This document shows, in pieces, positions 29,555 through 37,618 of a stretch of DNA of 64,000 nt (positions are counted from its first letter, which is position 1; each line of letters begins with the position of its first letter). Below the pieces are notes generated by a model. That model had not been told where the DNA came from. It made no database searches and saw only the letters and a list, made by a program, of their open reading frames with translations. The translations under genes and the position numbers were made by a program. This stretch comes from Saccharomonospora xinjiangensis XJ-54 (GTDB lineage: Bacteria > Actinomycetota > Actinomycetes > Mycobacteriales > Pseudonocardiaceae), in the NCBI RefSeq assembly GCF_000258175.1, contig NZ_JH636049.1, forward strand, positions 1,775,482 through 1,839,481, read 5' to 3'.

Positions 29555-32101
29555 TCAGCGGGTGAAGCGCACGGGTACCTCGTCGTCATCGCCGAGAACA
29601 CCACTGATGCGCAACGAGGCCCCCGACATTTCGAAGATGTTGCCTTCGATGCGGTAAGCGCCCGTCGTCCGCTCCTGATCATCGTTTTGCCCGCCCCCGG
29701 CGCCGCCCATGGCACCCATGCCGCCCATCATTCCCATTCCGCCCCCCATCGAGGCAGCGGCGCCGTTGCCGTGTGACATGCCGGCGGCTGCGTCACCGCC
29801 AGGGGCCACGCCGAGCCCGGCCCCCGACGGGCGAGACTGGTCAGTCGTGTCGGGCTCCTGCCCCAGGGCGAAGTCGCCACCGGCTCCTCCACCGCCGAAG
29901 GACGACCCGCCACTGCCTCCCGAGACAGCCTGTGGGTGCGTCGCGCTGGAGGAGTCGCTTTCGCCGCCGTTCGAGGGGACACCTCCCGCGCCTTCCCCAG
30001 CGCTCGCAGCGGCGTCGTCGGCTGTCGCCCCCGGCGCAGCGCTGGACGCGACCGCGCTGCCCCCGGCTGCGCCGCTGGAGTCCGGCGTCTCGCCGCTTTC
30101 CGCGGGCGAAACGCGGTGAGGGCTGCCTCCACCGTCCCCGCCACCGGCGCTGCCCTCGACGCGTGAAGTTTCGCCCGCGAAACGCGGGTCGGACGCCGGG
30201 GCGGAATCCTCAGGCACACCGTCGATCTCACCCAGCGCCGGTTGCCCTTCGCTCTCGCTGCCGCCGAGCGTGTAAGTGACCGGCTCACCCTTCCCGTTGT
30301 CCACGGTGACGACGGTCGGGCCGCCTGGCCCGTCAGGCTGCTCGGCGACGATCTGGAGGTCCCCGTCCTTGATGCGGATCTTGCCGTCGGGGCCCGGCCG
30401 GTGGGACTGCTGGCCCGATTCCTCGGACCCAGTAGGTCCGAAATCGTCGGCGCCGCCGTGCCGTGGAGCATCGTTCGGTGGCTCGTCAGCCGAGAAGTCG
30501 AGCCGGTACTCCCCGAGTTCGCCGTCACCACCCTCGACGGTGATACTCATCTCCCCGTTCTCACCGGGTTCCGTCATGGTGAATTTCTGTTCACCTTGTT
30601 CGACGGTGAGGGTTCCGGGCGCATCGGCATCCTTGATCGCGTCTCCGGTCTCCGGATCGATCGGGTAGGGTCTGCCGGTCTCCGGATCTGTCTCGAGTGG
30701 CTCACCGGTGACGGGATTCTTCGCCGGTTCCGCGTTGTCCGGCATGAGGTCTTCGGTACTCGGCATCCCCGCGCCTCCACCCGGCATGCCGCCGCTGGGC
30801 GCGCCACCACCGGGCATACCGCCACCCGGCATACCACCACTTGGCATGCCGCCGCCCGGTACACCACCCGGCTGGCCACCGGAATCGGGCAACGCGGGCT
30901 GCCCGGCGTCGCCTCCCTCACCGACCCCGCTGAACGGATCGGCCTGAAGTACCTGCCCCAGGCCTTGCACAATGACGCCGTAATTGGCGTTAATGGTCTC
31001 GACATAGGTTTTGGCCTGGGCATGCACACTGCTCGCCTGCTGCTGGTATCCCTGACAGAAAGCGGTAAGGGCGTTCTTTGCCTCATCGACAGCAGCTTGC
31101 AGATCCTCGACAAAGGAGGAGAGAAACGACACGGTAAAGCTATTGGCTGCCTCGATTAACTCCTGTGACGTCGTCACCGTCTCGATGCTTGCATCGACGT
31201 CAGCGACGGTCATACCGCCGATCGTGCCTGTGCCGTAGATTCGGAAGAGTTCCTCGGCGAAGGCGACGACCGCGTCCTCCTGAGTTGCTGTCGCCGCGGC
31301 AAGTCCCCCGGATGCAGCGGTCAGCGCATCCGTGAGCGTCTCAGCCCCAGTTGAAAGATTCTTGTTGACCTGCTCGGCAGCCGCCTTGGCATCGCCCGTC
31401 CAGTCGCCAGTCTCCTTCCAGGCGGCGTTCAGCGCCTCGGCCTTGTCGGCAACGACACCGTGCGCAGCCCGCAGCATCTCCGCGTCGGCCCGGAAGGCAG
31501 CGAAATCGATTCCCCGGAACTCGTCCAGCCCATTGCGAAGACTCTGCGGATCGATTCCGGAATGGGTGTACTCCGCCTTGCCCATTCCTTCGCCCTCACC
31601 GGTGAACGCGGCCCCGTCAACGGTCGGAGGTCCGGATGTCTCTGTCTCCGCGACGACGGGCAATGTGACCAGCTGGCGAGCCTGCTCGTAGCGCGGATAG
31701 AACTCCTCGAACATCCGAATGACGCTTTGCGCCTGGTCGATGATCTCGTCCGAGGTGGAGAATCCGCCTCCGCTCAGGCTTTCGTGCGCGCGCCGCACAT
31801 CCCCGTCGATGTTCTCGCTACGGGCAATGCCAAGTGCCGACCTCGCGTTTCGCAGGTTCTCGTCGATGTCCCTGCCGCCCCATTTGACGTCGGCGGCATC
31901 GGCGCCTGCCTGTGGCGCGTAGCGGTCGATTTCCTCGTCGCTCAGCCTCCCTGCGTTGGACAACGCGTACAGGAAGTTGTTCTTGACCTCGGGAGAAACG
32001 TCTTCGTCGTCGAGCATTTGCCGCATGTAGTCGAGCTCTTGCGGCGTGAACTCCTCGTTGGCCCGGGTTTGCAGTTCATGTTGCCGGAATGGATCACGCA
32101 C
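29555..32101 (-). CDS. Large Gly/Met-rich WXG100-like putative type VII secretion substrate
   Basis: 848 residues. The N-terminal 150 residues are charged and helical. Residues about 190-385 form Ala-rich helices with WKETGDWTGDAKAAAEQ, a W-x-G type turn like those of WXG100/LXG proteins. Then come Gly-Met-Pro repeats (GGMPSGGMPGGGMPGGG, about 410-450), a calcium-site-like DPETGRPYPIDPETGD, and a long Gly/Ser-rich tail ending in MGGGMGMMGGMGAMGG. Two palindromic elements are read in frame in the tail (RFAGET, SPAES). No signal peptide. Four bp separate its start from the WXG-like gene upstream. This looks like an effector or surface protein exported by an ESX system; no biochemical function can be named. 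Confidence 0.6.
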   Translation of the reverse strand: MRDPFRQHELQTRANEEFTPQELDYMRQMLDDEDVSPEVKNNFLYALSNAGRLSDEEIDRYAPQAGADAADVKWGGRDIDENLRNARSALGIARSENIDGDVRRAHESLSGGGFSTSDEIIDQAQSVIRMFEEFYPRYEQARQLVTLPVVAETETSGPPTVDGAAFTGEGEGMGKAEYTHSGIDPQSLRNGLDEFRGIDFAAFRADAEMLRAAHGVVADKAEALNAAWKETGDWTGDAKAAAEQVNKNLSTGAETLTDALTAASGGLAAATATQEDAVVAFAEELFRIYGTGTIGGMTVADVDASIETVTTSQELIEAANSFTVSFLSSFVEDLQAAVDEAKNALTAFCQGYQQQASSVHAQAKTYVETINANYGVIVQGLGQVLQADPFSGVGEGGDAGQPALPDSGGQPGGVPGGGMPSGGMPGGGMPGGGAPSGGMPGGGAGMPSTEDLMPDNAEPAKNPVTGEPLETDPETGRPYPIDPETGDAIKDADAPGTLTVEQGEQKFTMTEPGENGEMSITVEGGDGELGEYRLDFSADEPPNDAPRHGGADDFGPTGSEESGQQSHRPGPDGKIRIKDGDLQIVAEQPDGPGGPTVVTVDNGKGEPVTYTLGGSESEGQPALGEIDGVPEDSAPASDPRFAGETSRVEGSAGGGDGGGSPHRVSPAESGETPDSSGAAGGSAVASSAAPGATADDAAASAGEGAGGVPSNGGESDSSSATHPQAVSGGSGGSSFGGGGAGGDFALGQEPDTTDQSRPSGAGLGVAPGGDAAAGMSHGNGAAASMGGGMGMMGGMGAMGGAGGGQNDDQERTTGAYRIEGNIFEMSGASLRISGVLGDDDEVPVRFTR
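30095..30114 (-). repeat. 20-bp palindromic element, copy 10 (in gene)
   Basis: GCTTTCCGCGGGCGAAACGC, in frame in the Gly-rich protein, encoding VSPAES. Confidence 0.75.
30166..30185 (+). repeat. 20-bp palindromic element, copy 11 (in gene)
   Basis: AAGTTTCGCCCGCGAAACGC, in frame in the same gene, encoding RFAGET. Copies 10 and 11 are 51 bp apart and inverted. Confidence 0.8.
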
Positions 32102-32104
32102 CGG

Positions 32105-32410
32105 TCACACCTGCTTCGAAGCGATCATGTCGCGACTCACGACCTCGCCATCCTCGTAGGACTTCGCCGCCTTACAGAGGCGATCACCGAAATCGGCGGC
32201 CTTCTCACCGTAAGCCTCAACGCAGTCGCGGTACCGCTCGATCGCGTCGGCGTAAGGCGAAGCCGCATGTGTCCACGCCTTGCCGAATTGCCCGCTGGAG
32301 ACCCCGGTCTCGATCCGGGAGGCCTCGTCGCCGAGTTCGGCGCCCACCTGCTCGTAGGCAGTGCCTGCCGCGTCCAGCTTCCCTGGGTCGACAGTCTGTC
32401 CACCCGCCAC
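32105..32410 (-). CDS. Small WXG100/EspC-like protein
   Basis: 101 residues, helical, no signal peptide. VDPGKLDAAGTAYEQVGAELGDEASRIE and FGKAWTHAASPYADAIERYRDCVE suggest a helix-turn-helix hairpin of the EspC/WXG100 kind seen in ESX-associated secretion. GTG start with GAGGGGGAACC upstream. It is the first gene of a three-gene unit with the large Gly-rich protein and the coiled-coil protein. The likely role is co-secreted partner or targeting subunit of the large protein, by analogy with ESX pairs. Confidence 0.65.
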   Translation of the reverse strand: MAGGQTVDPGKLDAAGTAYEQVGAELGDEASRIETGVSSGQFGKAWTHAASPYADAIERYRDCVEAYGEKAADFGDRLCKAAKSYEDGEVVSRDMIASKQV

Positions 32411-32544
32411 GGTTCCCCCTCGTGCACTCGCAGAACAACGTCTCCGCTCCGACGCACCGTCAGCCCCGCCGAATCAGTGCTATCGGTGCCGCTGTGACCA
32501 CGATGAGGTTACCTACTCGCCGAGCAACTGCGGGGGCGATCACC

Positions 32545-32564
32545 GCATTTCGCCCGCGAAACGC
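32545..32564 (+). repeat. 20-bp palindromic element, copy 12
   Basis: GCATTTCGCCCGCGAAACGC, between glmM stop and the EspC-like gene. Confidence 0.85.
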
Positions 32565-32576
32565 GGCGGAGAGGTT

Positions 32577-33911
32577 TCAGCCCACGGAGGCGACGACGCC
32601 GGCGAGCCGGTCAGCCGCCGCTTGAGCCGTGTCAACGTCCGGCGCCTCCACCATGACCCTGACCAACTGCTCGGTACCGGACGGCCGCAGGAGCACCCTG
32701 CCCTCGTCACCCAGTTCGGCTGTCACATCCGCGACGGCGTCTCTCACTGCGGGCGCGCCCGCCACGGTGTTCTTATCCGTCACCGGCACGTTGACCAGTA
32801 CTTGCGGCAACCTCCGCATCACCGTGGCCAGCTCACGAAGCGACTTTCCGGTGACCGCCATGCGGTTCATGAGACGCATGGCGGTGAGCAGGCCGTCACC
32901 AGTGGTGGCGAATCCAGGCAACACGACGTGCCCTGACTGCTCCCCTCCCAGCGAGTAGCCGCCTGCGCGAAGTTCCTCGAGAACGTAGCGGTCGCCGACA
33001 GCGGTGGTGCGGACCGCGATGCCGTGCTCCTTCATCGCCAGGTGCAGTCCGAGATTGCTCATCACCGTGGCGACCAGTGTGTGGTCGGCCAGTTCTCCCG
33101 CCTCGGCCATCCCGATCGCGAGCACGGCCATGATCTGATCGCCATCCACCACGCGGCCATCGGCGTCCACAGCGAGACAACGATCCGCATCACCATCGTG
33201 GGCGATGCCGAGGTCCGCCCCATGCTCCAGCACTGCGGCAGCGAGAACCTCCGGGTGTGTCGAGCCGCAACCCTCGTTGATGTTGACGCCGTCGGGCTCT
33301 GCATGCAGGGCGATTACTTCCGCCCCCGCTTTCCGGTATGCGTCCGGAGCCGCGGCGGACGAGGCGCCGTTCGCACAGTCCACGACGATACGCAGCCCTG
33401 CCAACGAAGTGGGCGTCGTCTCGAGCAGGTGAGCGACATAGCGATCGACGGCGTCGGGAACCTCGGACACACGCCCGATCTGAGCTCCGGTCGGCCGGGG
33501 GCCCGTCGCGTTCAAACCGTGCTGGATCTCGTCCTCGATACCGTCCGGAAGCTTGTGACCACCCTCGCCGAACAGCTTGATGCCGTTGTCCGGCATCGGG
33601 TTGTGGGATGCCGAGATCATCACACCGAGATCCGCGGAAAGCTCTGTGACGAGGTGGGCGACCGCAGGCGTCGGAAGGATGCCAAGGCGCAACACGTCCG
33701 CACCTGCCGAAGCCAACCCGGCCACCACAGCGGCCTCCAGCATCTCGCCGCTCGCCCTTGGGTCCCTGCCGACGACCGCTACCGGCCGGTGGGAACGGTC
33801 GTGAGCGGCGAGCACCCTCGCCGCGCTGGCAGCGACGGCCAGTGCCAGCTCGGGGGTGAGCTCGTCGTTGGCGAGGCCGCGAACCCCGTCCGTGCCGAAA
33901 AGGCGAGCCAT
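32577..33911 (-). CDS. glmM: Phosphoglucosamine mutase
   Basis: 444 residues. It interconverts glucosamine-6-phosphate and glucosamine-1-phosphate, between GlmS and GlmU. The start [12 protein letters not shown] is the family start, so ATG 33911 is chosen over 33941. The phosphoserine loop is [17 protein letters not shown] (Ser near 102), the Mg loop is DGDADRC, the sugar-binding loop is GGEQSGH, and the phosphate loop is [14 protein letters not shown]. It follows rplM-rpsI, as in M. tuberculosis (Rv3441c-Rv3443c), but is separated from them by a terminator and two palindromic elements. Confidence 0.96.
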   Translation of the reverse strand: MARLFGTDGVRGLANDELTPELALAVAASAARVLAAHDRSHRPVAVVGRDPRASGEMLEAAVVAGLASAGADVLRLGILPTPAVAHLVTELSADLGVMISASHNPMPDNGIKLFGEGGHKLPDGIEDEIQHGLNATGPRPTGAQIGRVSEVPDAVDRYVAHLLETTPTSLAGLRIVVDCANGASSAAAPDAYRKAGAEVIALHAEPDGVNINEGCGSTHPEVLAAAVLEHGADLGIAHDGDADRCLAVDADGRVVDGDQIMAVLAIGMAEAGELADHTLVATVMSNLGLHLAMKEHGIAVRTTAVGDRYVLEELRAGGYSLGGEQSGHVVLPGFATTGDGLLTAMRLMNRMAVTGKSLRELATVMRRLPQVLVNVPVTDKNTVAGAPAVRDAVADVTAELGDEGRVLLRPSGTEQLVRVMVEAPDVDTAQAAADRLAGVVASVG

Positions 33912-34009
33912 TATCCGTTCGACCTCCGTCATCGCGAGCACAAGCGAACCGACTCGAACAACCTAGCGATTCCACGATGCACGCCTGCGCCCCCGTCAGC
34001 CATTCGACC

Positions 34010-34029
34010 ACCTTTAGCCCGCGAAACGT
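34010..34029 (+). repeat. 20-bp palindromic element, copy 13 (inverted pair with copy 14)
   Basis: ACCTTTAGCCCGCGAAACGT, between rpsI and glmM. Confidence 0.8.
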
Positions 34030-34051
34030 GCTTGACGCACGAGTCGTCACC

Positions 34052-34071
34052 ACGTTTCGCGGGCAAACTGC
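34052..34071 (-). repeat. 20-bp palindromic element, copy 14
   Basis: ACGTTTCGCGGGCAAACTGC, 22 bp from copy 13 and inverted to it. Confidence 0.8.
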
Positions 34072-34102
34072 GGTCGATGTCCCACAGAGGCCCCGACAAA
34101 CA

Positions 34103-34137
34103 CCAAGCGCCCACCCGGCGAGCGGATGGGCGCTTGG
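34103..34137 (-). terminator. Terminator of the rplM-rpsI operon
   Basis: CCAAGCGCCCA (34103-34113) pairs perfectly with TGGGCGCTTGG (34127-34137), directly after the rpsI stop. Confidence 0.8.
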
Positions 34138-34149
34138 AGAGCAGCTGGA

Positions 34150-34638
34150 TCAGCGCTTGCTGTACTGCGGCGCCTTGCGCGCCTTCTTCAGACCGTACTT
34201 CTTACGCTCTGTAGCACGAGCGTCACGGGTGAGGAATCCGGCCTTCTTCAGAGCGGGCCGATCGTCGGCGTCGATCTCGGCGAGCGCCCGCGCGATCGCG
34301 AGGCGAAGCGCGCCAGCCTGACCCGAGATGCCACCACCGTTGAGGTTGGCGTGGATGTCGAACGACTCGGGCTTCTCGACGGTGACCAACGGCTCACGGA
34401 TCAGCTGCTGGTGAACCTTGTTGGGGAAGTACTGCTCGAGGCTCTTGCCGTTGAGCTTGAACTCGCCGCTACCGGGAACCATGCGCACCCGGACGACAGC
34501 CTCCTTGCGACGGCCGACGGTCTGCGCGGTACCACCGGCAGCCCGGGACGGCTTCGGAGCGGCGGGCGTCTCGCTGGTCACGACCGCGTCGTAGGCGGCC
34601 TCGGTCTCGGTGCTGGTCACAGACTGTTCCTCACTCAC
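34150..34638 (-). CDS. rpsI: 30S ribosomal protein S9 (uS9)
   Basis: 162 residues. An N-terminal extension of about 35 residues rich in Glu, Ala and Thr precedes the conserved core [42 protein letters not shown] and the C-terminal [16 protein letters not shown]. The final Lys-Arg tail reaches the ribosomal P site. GTG start overlaps the rplM stop by four bases (GTGA). The extension is typical of actinobacteria. Confidence 0.97.
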   Translation of the reverse strand: MSEEQSVTSTETEAAYDAVVTSETPAAPKPSRAAGGTAQTVGRRKEAVVRVRMVPGSGEFKLNGKSLEQYFPNKVHQQLIREPLVTVEKPESFDIHANLNGGGISGQAGALRLAIARALAEIDADDRPALKKAGFLTRDARATERKKYGLKKARKAPQYSKR

Positions 34639-35087
34639 TGGGTCACCTGAGCGATCTTGGTGATCTCGTGCGGCTGGGGCTTCTGCGCGGTGTGAGGGTG
34701 CTCCGGCCCGGCGTAGACCTTGAGCTTCTTCGCCTGAGCACGGCCCAGCTTGGTCTTCGGGAGCATGCCCTTCACGACCTTCTCGACCAGCCGTTCCGGG
34801 CGGGTGTCGAGCAACTCACCGAACGAGCGCTTACGCAGACCACCGGGGTAACCGCTGTGCCGGTACGCGAACTTCTGCTCACGCTTCTTACCGGTGAGCG
34901 CCACCTTGTCAGCATTGACGATGATGACGAAGTCACCGGTGTCCACGTGCGGGGCGTAGGTGGGCTTGTGCTTGCCGCGCAGCAGCGTAGCGACCTCGGT
35001 CGCCAGCCGGCCGAGCACGACATCCTCGGCGTCGATCACGTGCCAGGCACGAGTGACATCGCCGGGCTTAGGGCTGTACGTGGGCAA
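34635..35087 (-). CDS. rplM: 50S ribosomal protein L13 (uL13)
   Basis: 150 residues: [39 protein letters not shown]..., [13 protein letters not shown] and [15 protein letters not shown] are the L13 core. Translation starts at a TTG (35087) behind GAGGTAGACCC. First gene of the rplM-rpsI operon; its promoter lies in the 186-bp gap shared with the divergent lipoprotein gene. Confidence 0.97.
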   Translation of the reverse strand: MPTYSPKPGDVTRAWHVIDAEDVVLGRLATEVATLLRGKHKPTYAPHVDTGDFVIIVNADKVALTGKKREQKFAYRHSGYPGGLRKRSFGELLDTRPERLVEKVVKGMLPKTKLGRAQAKKLKVYAGPEHPHTAQKPQPHEITKIAQVTQ

Positions 35088-35273
35088 GGGTCTACCTCGT
35101 CGTCAACTGTTGCGTGTGGGTCAATGCAGGCTTGGCGCGTGCCGCTCGTGCGCGCACAACAACAAGTGAAGATACCCGGTCGCCGCGAAGAGGGTGAACC
35201 CGGGGGTCCGCACCGCCCGACATACTAGTCTCTCCCCAGCGCGCGCGGACCTGACACGCCAGGGGGATGGACC

Positions 35274-36161
35274 ATGAGACAACGACTGCGCAGAGTCGTG
35301 GCGACGTGCGCCGCCTTGCTGTTGGCGGCCGGATGCGCGACCGGCAGGGTGGGCGAGCCGATTCCGGACGGTGACGACGTCGCGAAGTACGTCGGGACCA
35401 AGTTCGCCGCCACGCTCGGACGCCTGGACGACGATCTCGGCGAGACCGAACCCCGCAAGAGCACGCACCGTTCGTTCATGCGTATCAACGAGTTGAAGAG
35501 CGACAACACTGTGACGGCCATCCAGGTCGGCAGCCCGCCCGACCGCTTCTACAAGAACCATTCCAACCGGAACTCCGCCGACTACCGGGACTACTTCCTT
35601 CCCGCAGGCAGCGATGTGGAGTACACGCTGCTCGGCCCCGACTACGCGTCGCTCGCGCCGACCCCCTGGGTTTCCATGCCCTACTCCGGTGAGGGCCTCA
35701 ACATCTGCTTCTGGGGTGGATATCTCACCGTCTGCAAGATCTTCACCGCGGTGAATCGCTCGATGGAGAGCAGCGAGGTTGACAAGACGGCGAAGAGCCT
35801 GGCCGACGGCAGCACCGAACTGACCATCGGCATGCCACTGCGGATTTTTTTGGAAGAGCGCATCGTCGTGCTCCCGGACTGGCTGCTGGAGGAGATCCCC
35901 GAGTCACTGCTCGACAAGGTGATCGACACCCGGATCCTTCTGAGCCCGGAGGGTGACCTCAAGGAGATCGAGATGCAAGGCCTGCTGTCCGACAGCGGTC
36001 AAGAGGTCGAGATCAAGCAGCATTACGAGGTGCTCGAGCCGCCGACCGAGCACGAGATTCCCGCCGTGCCGTCGCCGGACGAGGTCACCGAACTCACCAC
36101 CGACAAGGAAATCGACGAGTTCTACGACCGGATGTCGGAGATCACCAGCAGCCGTGAGTGA
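35274..36161 (+). CDS. Putative lipoprotein beside the ESX-4 locus
   Basis: 295 residues. The lipobox LLLAAGCATG follows a basic N-terminus (MRQRLRRVVATCAALL), so Cys21 should be lipidated and the protein anchored outside the membrane. The body is rich in charged residues with Trp and Tyr, with no domain I recognise. It ends in an acidic region (PSPDEVTELTTDKEIDEFYD). AGGGGGATGG precedes the ATG. It is followed 39 bp later by the DUF4333-like gene on the same strand. Both lie on the opposite strand to the esx genes and may be an accessory pair of the secretion locus. Confidence 0.7.
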   Translation: MRQRLRRVVATCAALLLAAGCATGRVGEPIPDGDDVAKYVGTKFAATLGRLDDDLGETEPRKSTHRSFMRINELKSDNTVTAIQVGSPPDRFYKNHSNRNSADYRDYFLPAGSDVEYTLLGPDYASLAPTPWVSMPYSGEGLNICFWGGYLTVCKIFTAVNRSMESSEVDKTAKSLADGSTELTIGMPLRIFLEERIVVLPDWLLEEIPESLLDKVIDTRILLSPEGDLKEIEMQGLLSDSGQEVEIKQHYEVLEPPTEHEIPAVPSPDEVTELTTDKEIDEFYDRMSEITSSRE

Positions 36162-36200
36162 ACAGACTCGGCAAACCGGACCAGCGGACGGGGGAAGAAG

Positions 36201-36698
36201 ATGACGCAGCCGCCTGGCGCGCCCCAATGGTGGCAACAGCAGGGGCCGCCCACCGGGGCGTCCCCGCAACGGCAGTACACGCACCCCGCGCCACAACCCC
36301 ACTCAACCAGCTTCGGTGGCTCGTTCTCGTCCGAGTACGGCGGGTTCGGGGCGTTCGACAGCAGTTCGCCCGCGAAACGCGCCAAGTCACGCAAGCCGTG
36401 GATCATCGGCGTCGCCGCTGCGGTCGTGTTGTTGGTGTGTGGCGGCGTCGCGGCGTGGGCGAGTGGCGTGTTCGCCGGCGCAGTGCTCGACCAGGATTCG
36501 CTGCACGAAGGCATCGCCACTGTTCTGCGGGAGAGCTACGGCGAGCACGACGTCCGCAACGTCAGCTGTCCTGACGGTCAACAGATCAGGGCTGGGCACA
36601 CGTTCGACTGCACAGTCGATGTGGCAGGAAAGCCGAAGACCATCCGCGTCCGGGTTCTCAACGACAAGCCCCAGTACGAGGTCGGCGCTCCCCACTGA
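36201..36698 (+). CDS. Single-pass membrane protein with DUF4333-like domain
   Basis: 165 residues. The cytoplasmic N-terminus is Pro/Gln-rich (about 1-60), followed by one membrane helix WIIGVAAAVVLLVCGGVAAWASG (about 70-92). The outer domain VRNVSCPDGQQIRAGHTFDCTVDVAGKPKTIRVRV has two cysteines that could pair, typical of DUF4333 proteins of actinobacteria (function unknown). A palindromic element is read in frame as SSPAKRA just before the membrane helix. Good ribosome binding site GGGGGAAGAAG. Converges with the esxT-like gene. Confidence 0.75.
   Translation: MTQPPGAPQWWQQQGPPTGASPQRQYTHPAPQPHSTSFGGSFSSEYGGFGAFDSSSPAKRAKSRKPWIIGVAAAVVLLVCGGVAAWASGVFAGAVLDQDSLHEGIATVLRESYGEHDVRNVSCPDGQQIRAGHTFDCTVDVAGKPKTIRVRVLNDKPQYEVGAPH
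36361..36380 (+). repeat. 20-bp palindromic element, copy 15 (in gene)
   Basis: GCAGTTCGCCCGCGAAACGC, in frame in the DUF4333-like gene (SSPAKRA), in the linker before the membrane helix. Confidence 0.8.
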
Positions 36699-36725
36699 AT
36701 CGCGGACTTGCCATAGGCATGAGAA

Positions 36726-36753
36726 AACCGGGCTCACCGTGGCGAGCCCGGTT
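36726..36753 (-). terminator. Intrinsic terminator of the esx pair
   Basis: AACCGGGCTC/GAGCCCGGTT forms a 10-bp stem and is followed by TTTTC on the esx strand, one of the few hairpins here with a U-tract. It may also end the convergent DUF4333-like gene. Confidence 0.85.
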
Positions 36754-36767
36754 CGTCATGTCCAGGA

Positions 36768-37055
36768 TCAGAACATGCCCTGGATGCTCTTGTCCGTGGA
36801 CTGGTAGCCGTCGGCGATCTGGGGCAGCGCGGTGGCGATCTGAGCCAGAACCTGCTTCATCTCGTCGAGCGACTGGTTCCACTCGTTCTGGCACTGCTGC
36901 CACGCCTCCATGGCGTCACCGCTCCAGGAGTCAACGAGCGGGGCGAGCCGGGACTTGAGGTCCTCGAACAGAGCCTCCAGCTCCGAACCCGTGCGCTGGC
37001 AGTCCTCAGCCGCAGTGTGGATGGTGGCGTAATCAACGACGATGCCGTTCGGCAT
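36768..37055 (-). CDS. esxT: WXG100-family protein, EsxT-like
   Basis: 95 residues, a helical hairpin with the turn motif SWSGDAMEAWQQ (W-x-G at about residue 44). It ends in short helices without the extended tail of CFP-10. Position downstream of its partner and next to the ribosomal rplM-rpsI operon matches esxT (Rv3444c). It should form a secreted heterodimer with the EsxU-like protein, exported by the ESX-4 machine. Good ribosome binding site GGGAGGAAC. Confidence 0.88.
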   Translation of the reverse strand: MPNGIVVDYATIHTAAEDCQRTGSELEALFEDLKSRLAPLVDSWSGDAMEAWQQCQNEWNQSLDEMKQVLAQIATALPQIADGYQSTDKSIQGMF

Positions 37056-37104
37056 TGTTCCTCCCGTTCAGTAAAAGTCTGTGGATGGTCCAGTACGCGG
37101 TAGC

Positions 37105-37422
37105 TCAGAGGCCGCCGAGCGCGTTGCCGATGCTGCTGATCGCGGAGTTCTGCTCTTCTTCCGCCTGCTGGTACTTGACACCGGACTGCTGGAGCAGCTC
37201 ACCGATGTTGGCGAGCGCCTCGTTCAGCTTGCGGTTCTTCTCGTCGAAAGCCGCCATGACGTTCTGGAAGGCCTTCGCCGCCTCGCCCTGCCAGCCAGCC
37301 TGGGTGGCCTCGATGTTGTTGCGAAGCTGGTTGAGGTTCTGGTCCATCGACGCCTTGATCTGATCGACGTCCTGGTACGCCTGCTGGAACTGCTCCGGTG
37401 TCCCGGTGAAACCGCCTGCCAT
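37105..37422 (-). CDS. esxU: WXG100-family protein, EsxU-like
   Basis: 105 residues with the turn ATQAGWQGEAAKAFQ (W-x-G). The C-terminal helix contains YQQAEEEQNSAISS, where the Y-x-x-x-D/E secretion signal is read as YQQAE. This makes it the signal-bearing partner, as CFP-10 is for ESAT-6. It is the first gene of the pair, as esxU (Rv3445c) is upstream of esxT. AAGGGGGT ribosome binding site. The gap upstream holds a 12-bp palindrome (37522-37533) and palindromic element 16. Confidence 0.88.
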   Translation of the reverse strand: MAGGFTGTPEQFQQAYQDVDQIKASMDQNLNQLRNNIEATQAGWQGEAAKAFQNVMAAFDEKNRKLNEALANIGELLQQSGVKYQQAEEEQNSAISSIGNALGGL

Positions 37423-37521
37423 CGGGTGTTACCCCCTTCGCTTGTGGGTGCCGTACTCGTTCGTACTGGCTCTACGACGGAGACAGTGCCATGTCCGGTT
37501 CCGCGTTGTCGCCCAAAGTAG

Positions 37522-37533
37522 GCAACTAGTTGC
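37522..37533. promoter_or_regulatory. 12-bp perfect palindrome upstream of the esx pair
   Basis: GCAACTAGTTGC lies about 100 bp upstream of the esxU-like start. It may be an operator; no regulator can be named. Confidence 0.3.
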
Positions 37534-37584
37534 GAGCGTGAACGCAGTTTCCGGACCCCGGCGGGAACCTGGGGCCACGTGACC

Positions 37585-37604
37585 GCTTTCTGCCCGCTAA
37601 ACGC
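37585..37604 (+). repeat. 20-bp palindromic element, copy 16
   Basis: GCTTTCTGCCCGCTAAACGC, intergenic between the esxU-like gene and the Hsp70-like gene stop. Confidence 0.8.
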
Positions 37605-37618
37605 GGTCGCCCAAGCCG

